Shown: positions 25,565-35,479, counted from the first letter of the stretch. The stretch: 64,000 nucleotides of DNA from an uncultured Eubacteriales bacterium (GCA_902491475.1 CABUHY010000008.1:1-64000), one strand, 5' to 3'. Numbers and translations are program-made. The notes: generated by a model not told the origin, from the sequence alone.

Positions 25565-25596
25565 CACGCCCCGAACGGATTTCCGTTCGGGGCGTG
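25565..25596. terminator. Strong hairpin after the SLH protein gene
   Basis: Arms CACGCCCCGAACGG / CCGTTCGGGGCGTG (14 pairs) with an ATTT loop. It lies 24 bases past the stop of the 2230-residue protein. The minus-strand side lacks a clean T run (GAAAAATTT follows), while the plus side is T-rich, so its terminator role on the minus strand is uncertain. Confidence 0.45.
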
Positions 25597-25619
25597 GGTT
25601 TGTTGTTAATAATACCAAA

Positions 25620-28600
25620 TCACAGTATGCCGTTAAGTGACATATTCATAATAATCTGTGCCATTTCTGCTCTGTTGGCGTTGCCTGCGGGATTGAGTTT
25701 ACCGTTGCCGCCGACAACATGATTTTCTGCCGCCCAGGCAACCGCCGTTCTTGCCCAATCGCTTACATTGCCGCCGTCGGGATAGCCTGCGAGCACTGTA
25801 TTGACATTGCCTGAAACGGAACCGTTGCAGTAATTATAGAATATCAAGCAAGCCTGTTCTCTCGTTATCGGGTCGCCTACGCCGAACTTGCCGTTTGCAT
25901 AGCCCGAAAGAATGTGATTGTCTTTAGCCCATGCTACCGCCGCAGAATAATAATCGTTTGTCGGGACATCGGAGAAGCCGCCGTTCTGACCTGCGTACGC
26001 CGAAAGGTCGGTGCCTGCAATCTTAGAAAGAACTACTACAAAATCCTGTCTCTGAATGTTGTTACCGGGTCCGAAATAACCGTTAGCATAGCCGTGGAAA
26101 TAGCCCTTTGCAACATTGAACGCTATCGCATTGCAATACCACTCACCGCTTGCAACATCGGGGAAAGGCTTCAACTTTGCTATCGGTTCGGTCTTTGTTT
26201 CCTTACATACCGTACATGTATATGTTTTAACACCCTCTTTATCAAAGGTGGGAAGCGTTGTTACAACACCGTCGTCATATGTGTGCGTATGCTCTTTTTC
26301 GACAGTAACCGTAATGTTGAGCCGTTCGCTGTAATCCATACCGTCCTTATATGCGGCAATGCGGAACTTGACATTTTCGGTAATTGTAATCGGAGCGGTG
26401 TATATCTTACGGCTCTCGCTGTTCTGGCACGGGCAGGTATCATCGGTTGTGTAATAAACCGTCACGCCGTCCTGTGCGAATATTTCAAGCTGTTCGCCGC
26501 TCTTTACAGTAATGAAGTTTTCTTTCGGATTGTCCGCAGTAAACTCCGTAGAGCCGATTTTTGCCGTCGGACGCTCGGGTCTGTTTTCCTCAAGAGTTAT
26601 GTCGAGATCAACGGTCTTTTTAAGACTTGTGTCGACAACAGAAAATGTTATGTCCGTATAGCCCGGGAGAAGCGTCTGAAGCCTGAATACCGCTACGCCG
26701 TTTTCGTCTGTTACGGTCTGCTTGTTAGAAACGGCGGCAAACTCCGTGTTTCCGACAACAGCTTCAAGCGTTACATTCGGCATATAGTTTCCGTCGGCGT
26801 CCTTTATTCTTACCGTTACATTGCGTTCAACGCCCGATTTTGACGAAATCACACTGTCGTAATTGAGGACGATTTCCGCAGGTCTTGCATTTACCGTCAA
26901 CTGCTGCGAATAAGACGGCAAAGCCGTTCCTGCATAGTTTTCGGCACCGTCAAGCGTAAGCGTAACATTGGTTTCCTTTTCAAAGCCGCCCTGTTTTGTT
27001 ATATGCAAAACCTTTGAATATCCGTTTTCAATATCCTGCCATTGTGCCGTCATACCGTCGGGCAACGAAAGCTGTTTTGCGGTGTTCATATATTGACTGA
27101 ACATCACTTCTATATAATCGGGATACGCCTTTGCGGACACAACTTCGGGAGCCTCGGTCGAAACCATAGCGGTCGTAAGTCCTACCTGCGGAGGCGGAAC
27201 AGGCAACCATTCGGTCTCGGACGGTAAATATCCGTCCTTTTCAAAGCGAACCTGCCACCAACCTGCAGGAACATCCCAAGCGTACATACCCGCTTTGTCT
27301 GTAATCTGCGGATTTATCTGTCCGTAGCTTTCGGCATCCCAAAGCTTTGCATTTGTGCCGTTTTCCTCCTCGGCATACCAAACGCTTGCTTTTACGCCCG
27401 AAAGCGTATTTGACTCCACTGCCTCGTAAACGGTTCCCGACGGGTCGATAAGCGGAGAAGCCTTTGCAACCCTGCGGGTCTTTTGCATTATTTTTTCCAT
27501 ATCGGTATTCTTGCACTGCAACTGGCGCTCAACGGAAAGCTTATTGAGTTCTTTAAGATATTTATTTATCATTTCCGCATTGTGTATTCCCTGTTCGGAG
27601 GACATAGTGTCATACACAGCTCCCGATACGGTAGAAGCGGTTCCTGTTACATCAAAGATGCCGCCGAGAATAAACACTCCGCCCATTACCGAATTCCTCT
27701 TTGAGCGTTTCGTTTCGGCATCTATATAAATTTTAAGCAATTCTGCGGCGTGGCGCTCCTGCATAATTGCAAATGAGCAGAAATAATCTTTGGAATATCT
27801 GTTCTCATAGAGTTTCAATTCGTCGATATATCCGCCGAGCTCTGCCGAACGCTTTTCCCAATCCGCCATACCCGACGCATCCTGCCAGAGAGCATATAAG
27901 CTCAATGCGTTTCCGACTCCGCCGACAATTTGACCTGCAGCTTTAATGTTTTTAATCTGATTTGTCGTGACCTCGGGATGCATCTCGGCATAGTCTTTTA
28001 CCGCATCAATCAACTCACTTGTTACACCGAAAGCGTTGTTTACAACCGCCTGATTGGTATTGTCGTAAGCGTCGCCCTCAAAGTCTACTTGATTGCCGTT
28101 CTCGTCAACGAACGAAAATCCCGTTACATTCGGAACCTCCTGTGTTGCCGTCTTTGAGAAAAGTGCCTTGAATTTTGCCAAAACGGAGGTCTTTTCTATC
28201 TCCTTATACGCCGTAAAGCCGTTTGCGGTTTCACACACAGTATAACCGTCCGCACGAAGCTCGTCTGCCGATTTGGTGTTTGTTTTGACAGTCATACCCA
28301 TAGCCTCGTACACCTCGTCCCACGAGCCGTATTCGGTTATGTTCTTGGGCAAGCCCAACATATCGGTTATAGCCTGCATTGAGTCGTCTATTGACTTTTC
28401 AAGTGAGTAGAACAGGTTTTTGCCGTCCTCGGGAAGAGCCTTGAACCAGTCCTCGCCCGTCACTCTGTATTTAGCACCGAAAATATACTGTGAGCAGTCC
28501 TCGTCGATTTCGGAAGTGTCAATCTGCTCCAAAAGTCGGGTTATCATTCTTTCACGGTTTTCAGTCTCTTGCGAGGCGAGCATTTTTGCCCTGTTTACAG

Positions 28601-31600
28601 CCGCTTCGTTATATACATAGGTTTCGGCATTATCCGTCCAGTCTATCGCAAAATCAGTTGGCAGCGACGCCTCGGTGGGTGTGTCTGCCGTCGACGGAAT
28701 GTAAAGCTTGCCGACAAATGTATAACGGTATTGATTGTTATTGAGTTCCTGCGATTTAACAAGCGACATAGGAACATTTCTAACGCTTGAATCAAGCATA
28801 CCCACATAGGTTACAACATCCTCTGGCGCCTGAGAGCCTACAAAGGTTGCGTAAATATACCAATTATTTGTCTGACCGGGAAGATAGTAATACCAGCTGT
28901 CCTTGCCTATGTCAAAGGAGTCGTCTGACTTATAAAGACCGAATTTTTCCTTGTTGCTGCTGTTGTAGCCGTACCAGGTTTCGAGCATAAGCGAGTTACT
29001 GTTTTGAAGCTTTGCGGAAACCGATTCGCTTGCCGTAAAATCACCGCATTTTGCTTCAAGCATATGTATGCGTCCCGTATATGTATTCTCGGGTAAATCA
29101 TATGTGAGAGTCAGCCTGCCTCTCCTGTCGGTTACACCGCTTGCCACCGTATTTCCGTCAAGAGTTAAATCAACAACGCTTTCGGGAGCAGCCAAAATGC
29201 TTACTCCGTTATCATTTTCCGAAGCAGTGAGGGAATTCGGCATTAAGAACAGATTGCCTACGCTTACAAGCGTACTGCCGAGCGGTGCTGTTATACCGTC
29301 TGCCGTTGCACTGACCGATATGCTCACATTGCCCTCTTGTGCCGATGTAAGCGCAATATAGAACATTCCGCTTGAATTGTCGGTATTGAAAATTATTGTG
29401 TTTCCGTCAATTGTATAATCAACGCCCTCGTTGAGCAACTTTGTTTTTGTATATGCTCTTTCAAGCGTTGTCGCCTCGGGAAGAGTTACGCTGACCGTTC
29501 CTTTTTTACCGTTTACAAACGAATAGTAAACTCTTACACGATAGCTTGAATTTGTAAGAACTCTGTTATTTTCCGCAACAACCGAGCTTGTATCCTTATT
29601 GAGGACGGAAGCGACATTTGTTTTGAGAATCGGTACGGTTATATCGGTTTCTTCTGTCTCGCCGTCTGTCACGGTCACACGGGTTTGTGCGTAATCCTTA
29701 TCGCTTACAAGCCCAAGCACGGAAAGGGCGGAAATTGAAGCGACCGAGGAAAAGCTGTCATTTGCGTTGAAGGCGATTATTGTATATTCCCCTGCTCTAA
29801 GGCTGTCGGTAACGAGCAGTCCGCCGTTGCTTATACAGCCCTTAGATACAAGGCTTCCGTTTGAATTGAATACGAGTATGTTGTTGTCGCCCGCAAAATC
29901 ACTGCTTGCGGTTATACCGAGCTTGCCCCACGGGGTAAGCTTAATTTCAAACACACCGCTTTCACGCTTTGCGGTAGCTTCGCTTCCCGTGCAGGAAACG
30001 CCGTCCGCATTGACGGAAAGTGTAATTTCCTGTGCGGTAACATTATCGGTAAGCGCAATATACGGGAACTGCAAGGTGTAGTCGGTGTCCTCTAAAAGTT
30101 CACTGCCGTCTGCCGACAAAACAAGCGAAATCTCGTCAAAACTTGAGACGCTCTCGCCCGTAAAGTCAACACGCATAAGCTTGTTGGCGGGAACCTTGTC
30201 GCTCTGCGTAAATGTGATTTCGCCCAAATCCCATTTTTCGGAAATTGCCTGTTTTATAAAATGCTTGTCGTAATAGCCGTTGAGCGAAACTCTGACGCCC
30301 ACATCCGCACCCTTGTCGGCAAGAGCTGAGAATTTACCGTCTGTTACGCTTACGGGCAATTCGCTTGAATTGATATAGAGCTTAACCTTTGCGCCCTCGG
30401 GAACATTACCCGTAACCGCAAAAGCCTCGTCTGGTATTGCATAGAATTCAAAGGTCGAGTCATCTTTATCCGTTTCGTTGAGATATTCAAGATAGAGATT
30501 GTACGGTGCGGAATTTTCGCCGTTTGAATTGAACTCGTACGCACGGACGATTATATGCATATTGTCGTTGGTCCAGCCGAACGGAGACTGACTTGTTGAA
30601 GCCTCAAATTCAACATCTCTGTTTCTTATTTCGAAGGTAATCGGGTTTTCGCCTGTGCCGCAATATTCAAATGCGCTCTCGCCGACATAGCTTACGGTTT
30701 CGGGGAAAACAACCGTTGTGCCTGCAAGAGAGTCGCAGTTTGCGAATGCCCACAGTTCTATTCTCTCAACACCGTTTTCGATGTTAAGTCCGCTGATTTC
30801 CGTTCCCTCAAAGGCATAAGCGCCTATGGTTTTAACCGTTGACGGAATATTTAATGTTCCCTCTATCGGGCACATGGTAAACGCAGACTCGCCGATCGTT
30901 TCAACGCCTGACGAAATCGTAACGCTTTTAAGCTTTGATTGGTTCAAGTCCGTATTGTTGTTGCCGAACGCACATTCGCCTATTGTCTTTATGTGCGAGG
31001 GTATCGTTACGCTCTCAAAGGAGCAGTTTGAAAACGCACCGTCACCGATTTCCGTAACGCTCGGGAAAGCAACTCCCTCTTCGTAAACGGACTGCGGAAG
31101 CGATATGCAGTTTGAAAAGCCCGTAAGCACCGTAAGACCGCATTCCTCAGGCCATACTACCTCCGAGAGAGATTGACAGTTGTCAAACGCACCTTTTCCG
31201 ATCACTTCAATGGTTTCGGGAATTGAAATTGAAGTAATTGCCGCCTTTTCAAATGCAAATTCGCCGATTTCCGTAAGTGACGGCGAGAGTTTTACAGAGC
31301 AAAGCTTATCGTCGCCGTAAAACGCCTCGTTATCTATTATTGTAAGGTTATTAAATGCGGAAAAATCAACGCTTTCAAGCGCAAAGCAGTATTTAAGAGC
31401 CTCTGCATCTATCTCCTCCAACGATGTCGGAAGTAAAAGAGTTGAAAGCTTATAACAATCTCTGAAACAGCTTGACGGCAATACCTTCAACTGCTTACAA
31501 GCGGAAAGATCCGCACTTTCGAGCTGTTCACACTGTGAGAAAGCACTCATACCCAAGGTTTTTATTCCCTCGGGAAGCCGAACTGTTGTAAGCGGCGTGA

Positions 31601-32312
31601 AGTTAAAAGCGTCATCGCCTATACTTTCAAGCATAACATAAAGGGAAAGGTCAATATCGGTAAGGCTTGTGCAGGATTGAAATGCACCCTTGCCGATTGA
31701 TTTGACGGTAAGCGGTAATTTAACAGAAGTCAGGCTTTTATTTCTGCAAAATACATCTTCATTTATTACGGTAAGCCCCGAACAGCTTGAAAGGTCTATT
31801 GAGGTAAGTCCGCTGTTTGCAAACGCCGTCGCTCCAAGCTCTGTAAGGCTGCTCGGAAGCGAAACGGAGGTCAGCGCCTTTGCATCGTCAAAAGCCATCT
31901 CTCCGATAGAAGTCAAGTTACCGCACGCCGAAAAGTCAACCGTTGACAGGTTCTCACAGCCGTAAAAAGCCCATTCGCTTATTTTTTCAAGCGTGGACGG
32001 CAGTTTAACAGAAACCAACGCGCTGTGGTCAACGACATAAGAGTTGTTTTGGAACGCATATGCGTCAATAGCCTTTATGGGAAGCCCGTCTACGGTATCG
32101 GGAAAATCGATTTCCGTAACCGAAGCCTCGCCGCCCGTTATTACTATGCTGTCGTTTTCTATTCTGTATGTAACCTTGCCCCCGACAGCGTCAAAGCTGC
32201 CCGTTACCGCCTCCTCCGCAAATGCCGAGAGCGGAACCGCCGAGAGCATCATACACATTATCAGCAAAAAGCTGATAAAACGCTTCAATGTGAATGTTTT
32301 TTCCCTTTTCAT
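25620..32312 (-). CDS. Giant surface protein: BspA-type leucine-rich repeats and three SLH domains
   Basis: 2230 residues. Signal peptide at about 1-31 (ending PLSAFAEE). About 35-590 is a run of BspA/LRR_5 repeats (pattern IGEMAFDDAKALTSVSLPSSL, IGKGAFQSCTSLTDIDL). The middle (about 620-1400) is beta-rich with Ig-like segments; about 1420-1640 is helical; then a regulatory-type domain (AGMYAWDVPAGWWQVRFEKDGY), a beta domain with TVYYTTDDTCPC similar to the chitobiase C-terminal type, and a HTHTYDDG/YTCTVCKETKTEPI cysteine module. About 2048-2230 holds three SLH repeats that bind pyruvylated secondary wall polymer. It is therefore displayed on the wall, probably for adhesion. The frame is intact throughout. 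The ribosome site is GAGGTTTGTT. No neighbour shares its direction closely, so it is a single-gene unit. Confidence 0.9.
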   Translation of the reverse strand: MKREKTFTLKRFISFLLIMCMMLSAVPLSAFAEEAVTGSFDAVGGKVTYRIENDSIVITGGEASVTEIDFPDTVDGLPIKAIDAYAFQNNSYVVDHSALVSVKLPSTLEKISEWAFYGCENLSTVDFSACGNLTSIGEMAFDDAKALTSVSLPSSLTELGATAFANSGLTSIDLSSCSGLTVINEDVFCRNKSLTSVKLPLTVKSIGKGAFQSCTSLTDIDLSLYVMLESIGDDAFNFTPLTTVRLPEGIKTLGMSAFSQCEQLESADLSACKQLKVLPSSCFRDCYKLSTLLLPTSLEEIDAEALKYCFALESVDFSAFNNLTIIDNEAFYGDDKLCSVKLSPSLTEIGEFAFEKAAITSISIPETIEVIGKGAFDNCQSLSEVVWPEECGLTVLTGFSNCISLPQSVYEEGVAFPSVTEIGDGAFSNCSFESVTIPSHIKTIGECAFGNNNTDLNQSKLKSVTISSGVETIGESAFTMCPIEGTLNIPSTVKTIGAYAFEGTEISGLNIENGVERIELWAFANCDSLAGTTVVFPETVSYVGESAFEYCGTGENPITFEIRNRDVEFEASTSQSPFGWTNDNMHIIVRAYEFNSNGENSAPYNLYLEYLNETDKDDSTFEFYAIPDEAFAVTGNVPEGAKVKLYINSSELPVSVTDGKFSALADKGADVGVRVSLNGYYDKHFIKQAISEKWDLGEITFTQSDKVPANKLMRVDFTGESVSSFDEISLVLSADGSELLEDTDYTLQFPYIALTDNVTAQEITLSVNADGVSCTGSEATAKRESGVFEIKLTPWGKLGITASSDFAGDNNILVFNSNGSLVSKGCISNGGLLVTDSLRAGEYTIIAFNANDSFSSVASISALSVLGLVSDKDYAQTRVTVTDGETEETDITVPILKTNVASVLNKDTSSVVAENNRVLTNSSYRVRVYYSFVNGKKGTVSVTLPEATTLERAYTKTKLLNEGVDYTIDGNTIIFNTDNSSGMFYIALTSAQEGNVSISVSATADGITAPLGSTLVSVGNLFLMPNSLTASENDNGVSILAAPESVVDLTLDGNTVASGVTDRRGRLTLTYDLPENTYTGRIHMLEAKCGDFTASESVSAKLQNSNSLMLETWYGYNSSNKEKFGLYKSDDSFDIGKDSWYYYLPGQTNNWYIYATFVGSQAPEDVVTYVGMLDSSVRNVPMSLVKSQELNNNQYRYTFVGKLYIPSTADTPTEASLPTDFAIDWTDNAETYVYNEAAVNRAKMLASQETENRERMITRLLEQIDTSEIDEDCSQYIFGAKYRVTGEDWFKALPEDGKNLFYSLEKSIDDSMQAITDMLGLPKNITEYGSWDEVYEAMGMTVKTNTKSADELRADGYTVCETANGFTAYKEIEKTSVLAKFKALFSKTATQEVPNVTGFSFVDENGNQVDFEGDAYDNTNQAVVNNAFGVTSELIDAVKDYAEMHPEVTTNQIKNIKAAGQIVGGVGNALSLYALWQDASGMADWEKRSAELGGYIDELKLYENRYSKDYFCSFAIMQERHAAELLKIYIDAETKRSKRNSVMGGVFILGGIFDVTGTASTVSGAVYDTMSSEQGIHNAEMINKYLKELNKLSVERQLQCKNTDMEKIMQKTRRVAKASPLIDPSGTVYEAVESNTLSGVKASVWYAEEENGTNAKLWDAESYGQINPQITDKAGMYAWDVPAGWWQVRFEKDGYLPSETEWLPVPPPQVGLTTAMVSTEAPEVVSAKAYPDYIEVMFSQYMNTAKQLSLPDGMTAQWQDIENGYSKVLHITKQGGFEKETNVTLTLDGAENYAGTALPSYSQQLTVNARPAEIVLNYDSVISSKSGVERNVTVRIKDADGNYMPNVTLEAVVGNTEFAAVSNKQTVTDENGVAVFRLQTLLPGYTDITFSVVDTSLKKTVDLDITLEENRPERPTAKIGSTEFTADNPKENFITVKSGEQLEIFAQDGVTVYYTTDDTCPCQNSESRKIYTAPITITENVKFRIAAYKDGMDYSERLNITVTVEKEHTHTYDDGVVTTLPTFDKEGVKTYTCTVCKETKTEPIAKLKPFPDVASGEWYCNAIAFNVAKGYFHGYANGYFGPGNNIQRQDFVVVLSKIAGTDLSAYAGQNGGFSDVPTNDYYSAAVAWAKDNHILSGYANGKFGVGDPITREQACLIFYNYCNGSVSGNVNTVLAGYPDGGNVSDWARTAVAWAAENHVVGGNGKLNPAGNANRAEMAQIIMNMSLNGIL

Positions 32313-32493
32313 AACAAACCTCGCAATCCTCTTTTATTTTGCAATATTCTTACTTAACATTATATATCGTTATACTGTTATGAAAAAGGAGCGTTTCCGA
32401 AAAGTCAAATGCCAAAACAGAAATTTCGGTGCCCGAAATGTCGATAAAAACCGATAAAATTCAACAAGTTACCGATTTTATTCGCAAATTCTC

Positions 32494-32522
32494 TTGACAA
32501 CATTGAATATTGAGAATATAAT
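32494..32522 (+). promoter_or_regulatory. Perfect consensus promoter of the ABC importer operon
   Basis: TTGACA (32494-32499), 17 bases, TATAAT (32517-32522). Such a strong promoter is usually held down by a repressor or attenuator; a palindrome lies just downstream. Confidence 0.85.
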
Positions 32523-32532
32523 TAGTCCATAC

Positions 32533-32554
32533 TTTAGCGGCTTAAAGCGCTAAA
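32533..32554. promoter_or_regulatory. Candidate operator of the ABC importer operon
   Basis: TTTAGCG - 8 bases - CGCTAAA, perfect seven-base arms, beginning within a few bases of the expected transcription start. No T-box or riboswitch fold fits the 50-base leader, so repression at this palindrome is the simplest mode of control. The binder is not encoded nearby. Confidence 0.5.
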
Positions 32555-32582
32555 CAAACAAAACACGAAGGGAAAAACAGTT

Positions 32583-33572
32583 ATGAAAAAGACAGTAAAA
32601 GCAATCATCAGCGTCGTACTTGTTGCCGCTCTTGTCGTAGCTTGCTTCACGGCTTGCTCGAACAGCACAGGCACAAACAGCGCCAAGGTTTATAAAGTAG
32701 GCATTTGTCAGCTTACTCAGCACGAGGCTCTCGACGCCGCAACAAAGGGCTTCAGAGACGCTCTTACCGAAAGGCTCGGCGACCAGGTTGTATTTGACGA
32801 GCAGAACGCTTCGGGCGAATCGACAAACTGCACTACAATCGTTTCAAAGTTCGTTTCGGATAAGGTTGACCTTATTCTTGCAAACGCTACTCCCGCTCTT
32901 ACGGCGGCTACGGAAGCTACAAGCACTATTCCGATTGTCGGCACATCAATCACAGACTATGCAACAGCATTGGCTATCAGCGATTGGAACGGCAAGACAG
33001 GTATCAATGTAACAGGTACCGCTGACTTGGCTCCGCTTAAAGACCAGGCTGCTATGATTAAAGAGCTTGTTCCCGACGCTAAAACGGTAGGTATCCTCTA
33101 CTGCTCGGCAGAGCCGAACTCAAAGTATCAGTCAGACATCGTTGAGGCTGAACTCAAGACTCTCGGTTACGAAGTTAAGGTTTACACATTCGTTGACTCA
33201 AACGATGTTCTCGCAGTTACACAGTCGGCTGTTCAGAACTGCCAGGCTCTTTACATCCCGACAGATAACACGGCAGCTTCAAACACAGACCTTATCAACT
33301 CCGTTGCCGAACCCGCAAAGGTTCCGATTATCGCAGGCGAGGAAGGCATCTGCAAGGGCTGCGGTATCGCTACTCTTTCAATCAGTTACTATGACATCGG
33401 CTACAAGGCAGGTCTTATGGCTTACGAAATACTTGTAAACGGCGCTAACCCCGCTGAAATGGAAATTGCTTATGCCGATTCGACAACGAAGAAGTACATT
33501 GCTGACCGTGCCGCAGCTATCGGCGTTACTATCCCCGACGGCTACGAGGCAATCACTGTTTCGGCAGAATAA
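32583..33572 (+). CDS. ABC transporter substrate-binding lipoprotein (TrpX-like)
   Basis: 329 residues. A lipoprotein signal with a lipobox at VVAC (about 18-21) or FTAC (about 23-26) is followed by a two-lobed periplasmic-binding fold of the ABC_sub_bind family: VGICQLTQHEALDAATKGF, LILANATPALTAA, PIVGTSITDY and ALYIPTDNTAASN are family blocks. Related systems (TrpXYZ/TyrXYZ) bind aromatic amino acids, but closely related ones bind other small molecules, so the substrate is open. Permease and ATPase genes follow in order. The ribosome site is GAAGGGAA, 9 bases before ATG. Confidence 0.92.
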   Translation: MKKTVKAIISVVLVAALVVACFTACSNSTGTNSAKVYKVGICQLTQHEALDAATKGFRDALTERLGDQVVFDEQNASGESTNCTTIVSKFVSDKVDLILANATPALTAATEATSTIPIVGTSITDYATALAISDWNGKTGINVTGTADLAPLKDQAAMIKELVPDAKTVGILYCSAEPNSKYQSDIVEAELKTLGYEVKVYTFVDSNDVLAVTQSAVQNCQALYIPTDNTAASNTDLINSVAEPAKVPIIAGEEGICKGCGIATLSISYYDIGYKAGLMAYEILVNGANPAEMEIAYADSTTKKYIADRAAAIGVTIPDGYEAITVSAE

Positions 33573-33653
33573 TTTAATACGGTAACATTTTGCAGAAGCG
33601 ATAAGGTTACTTATCGCTTTTGCGTTTTATTATAATGAGGAGCATGTGAATTT

Positions 33654-34583
33654 ATGACACAGGTTTTACAGTTTATACAGTCTCTCCCCTCTCCGATAGC
33701 ACAGGGCTTCATTTGGGGAATTATGGCTATCGGTGTTTACATTACATATAAAATACTCGATCTTGCCGATCTGACCGTAGACGGTTCTTTTGCTACGGGC
33801 GGAGCGGTTCTTGTTGTTTTAACGACAAAAGGCGTAAACATCTACCTTGCGCTGCTTATAGCATTTGTTGCAGGCTGTCTTGCAGGTCTTGTAACGGGTA
33901 TTTTCCACACGAAGTTCGGTATTCCCGCTATTCTTTCGGGTATTCTTACCCAGCTTGCGCTCTATTCGATTAACCTGCGAATTATGAGCGGTAAGGCAAA
34001 CACTTCGATAAGCAAAAGGAACTTTGACCTTATTATCACATCAAGCGCTGACGAACTCGGCAGAACGATACTTGTATGCGCAATATTCGTGGCGGTGCTT
34101 ATCGGCGTTCTCTATTGGTTCTTCGGCACAGAGCTCGGTAACTCCATAAGGGCTACGGGCTGCAACCAGGCAATGGCAAGAGCAAACGGTATCAACACCG
34201 ATTCAAGAAAAATTATCGGACTTATCCTTTCAAACGGTATTGTCGCTATGTCGGGCGCATTGCTCGCACAGTTTAACGGCTGCTCGGACATCAATATGGG
34301 CAGAGGCGCAATCGTTATCGGTCTTGCGGCTGTTATCATCGGCGAGGTTATCTTCGGTAAAATATTCAAGAACTTTGCTTTGAGACTTCTCTCGGCAGTA
34401 ATCGGCGGCGTTATCTATTACATAGTAATTGCGCTCGTATTGAAGCTCGGTTTGAGCGCAAACGACCTCAAGCTTCTTTCGGCTTGCGTCGTTGCGGTAT
34501 TCCTCGGTATCCCCTACTGGAAAGCCAAGGTTGCGGCAAAGCATGTAAAGAACGAAGAAAAGGCAGGTGCTCAGAATGCTTGA
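33654..34583 (+). CDS. ABC transporter permease (TrpY-like)
   Basis: 309 residues with about eight to nine membrane helices, of the LivH/BPD_transp_2 type. The N-terminus (YKILDLADLTVDGSFATGGA) and GIPAILSGILTQLALYSINLRI are family hallmarks, as is ATGCNQAMARANGINTDSRK, the cytosolic coupling loop facing the ATPase. It follows the binding-protein gene by 81 bases; that gap contains a small stem (GCGATAAGG / CTTATCGC, about 33597-33618) that may protect the upstream mRNA and give more binding protein than permease. It overlaps the ATPase gene by eight bases. Confidence 0.92.
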   Translation: MTQVLQFIQSLPSPIAQGFIWGIMAIGVYITYKILDLADLTVDGSFATGGAVLVVLTTKGVNIYLALLIAFVAGCLAGLVTGIFHTKFGIPAILSGILTQLALYSINLRIMSGKANTSISKRNFDLIITSSADELGRTILVCAIFVAVLIGVLYWFFGTELGNSIRATGCNQAMARANGINTDSRKIIGLILSNGIVAMSGALLAQFNGCSDINMGRGAIVIGLAAVIIGEVIFGKIFKNFALRLLSAVIGGVIYYIVIALVLKLGLSANDLKLLSACVVAVFLGIPYWKAKVAAKHVKNEEKAGAQNA

Positions 34584-35370
34584 AATTAAAGGCGTATATA
34601 AAACATTCAATCCCGGTACAATTAACGAAAAGAAAGCCCTTAAAGGCATTGATTTGACTCTCAACGAGGGCGATTTTGTAACGGTAATCGGCGGTAACGG
34701 TGCAGGTAAATCAACGCTCTTCAATATGATAGCGGGCGTTTATCCCGTTGACTGCGGCACAATAAAGGTTGACGGCGAGGATATCACAAAGCTTCCCGAA
34801 TACAAGCGTGCAAAGTATATGAGCCGTGTATTCCAGGACCCGATGACGGGAACTGCGGCTGATATGCAGATTGAAGAAAACCTTTCAATCGCCGCAAGAC
34901 GAGGAAAGCCCAGAACGCTCAAAAAAGGCGTTACAAAAAAAGAAAGGGAAGAATACCGCACACTCCTCAAAAGGCTTGATTTGGGCCTTGAGGACAGGCT
35001 CACATCAAAGGTAGGTCTCCTCTCGGGCGGTCAGAGACAGGCTATCACTCTTTTGATGGCTTCGCTTATGCATCCGAAGCTTTTGCTTCTCGACGAGCAC
35101 ACGGCGGCTCTTGACCCCGCAACAGCTGCTAAGGTTCTTAAAATAACAGACGAAATCGTTACCGAAAACAATATAACGACCGTTATGATTACTCATAATA
35201 TGAAAGACGCCATAAGGCTCGGAAACAGGCTTATTATGATGTATGACGGCAAGATAATTTATGATGTTTCGGGCGAAGAAAAGAAGAACCTCAAGGTTCA
35301 GGACCTTCTCGAACTGTTCGCCAAGGCAAGCAACGGCGAATTTGCAAACGACAGAATGATGCTTTCATAA
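34576..35370 (+). CDS. ABC transporter ATP-binding protein (TrpZ-like)
   Basis: 264 residues. Walker A GGNGAGKSTLFN, Q-loop VFQDPMTG, signature LSGGQRQA, Walker B LLLLDEHTAALDP and H-loop MITHNM are all intact, so the ATPase should be active. The ATG at 34576 is used because AGGCAGG (34561-34567) is eight bases upstream; an in-frame GTG at 34567 is part of that site. It overlaps the permease by eight bases and ends the importer operon, with a terminator 18 bases downstream. Confidence 0.94.
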   Translation: MLEIKGVYKTFNPGTINEKKALKGIDLTLNEGDFVTVIGGNGAGKSTLFNMIAGVYPVDCGTIKVDGEDITKLPEYKRAKYMSRVFQDPMTGTAADMQIEENLSIAARRGKPRTLKKGVTKKEREEYRTLLKRLDLGLEDRLTSKVGLLSGGQRQAITLLMASLMHPKLLLLDEHTAALDPATAAKVLKITDEIVTENNITTVMITHNMKDAIRLGNRLIMMYDGKIIYDVSGEEKKNLKVQDLLELFAKASNGEFANDRMMLS

Positions 35371-35387
35371 CTCTTACATAAAACACC

Positions 35388-35427
35388 GCACTCCGTTCAC
35401 TTATGCTAGTGAACGGAGTGCTTTTTT
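35388..35427 (+). terminator. Terminator of the ABC importer operon
   Basis: Perfect 13-pair stem GCACTCCGTTCAC / GTGAACGGAGTGC with an eight-base loop and TTTTTT. Confidence 0.92.
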
Positions 35428-35430
35428 GGG

Positions 35431-35460
35431 CAAAAATATACCTCCGATAATCATCGGAGG
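35431..35460 (-). terminator. Terminator of the adhE-kinase-hydrogenase unit
   Basis: Minus-strand hairpin CCTCCGATGA / TCATCGGAGG-type stem (35441-35460) followed by TATATTTTTG. It lies 19 bases past the hydrogenase stop. Confidence 0.78.
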
Positions 35461-35479
35461 CAGAAATATGAGTATTTGA

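Larger units (their letters stand above)
25058..25619. other. Repeat-rich intergenic gap
   Basis: No convincing gene. It contains a 32-base direct repeat (25092-25123 and 25219-25250), a diverged inverted copy of the 191-321 element (25341-25391), the second copy of the GC-rich 25-base repeat (25422-25446) and a strong hairpin (25565-25596). Short open frames across it lack ribosome sites and cross the repeats. Confidence 0.6.

Noticed and set aside
25914..26843. 309-residue open frame on the plus strand
   Set aside because: Antisense to the SLH end of the surface protein; Cys/Arg-rich composition is typical of shadow frames.
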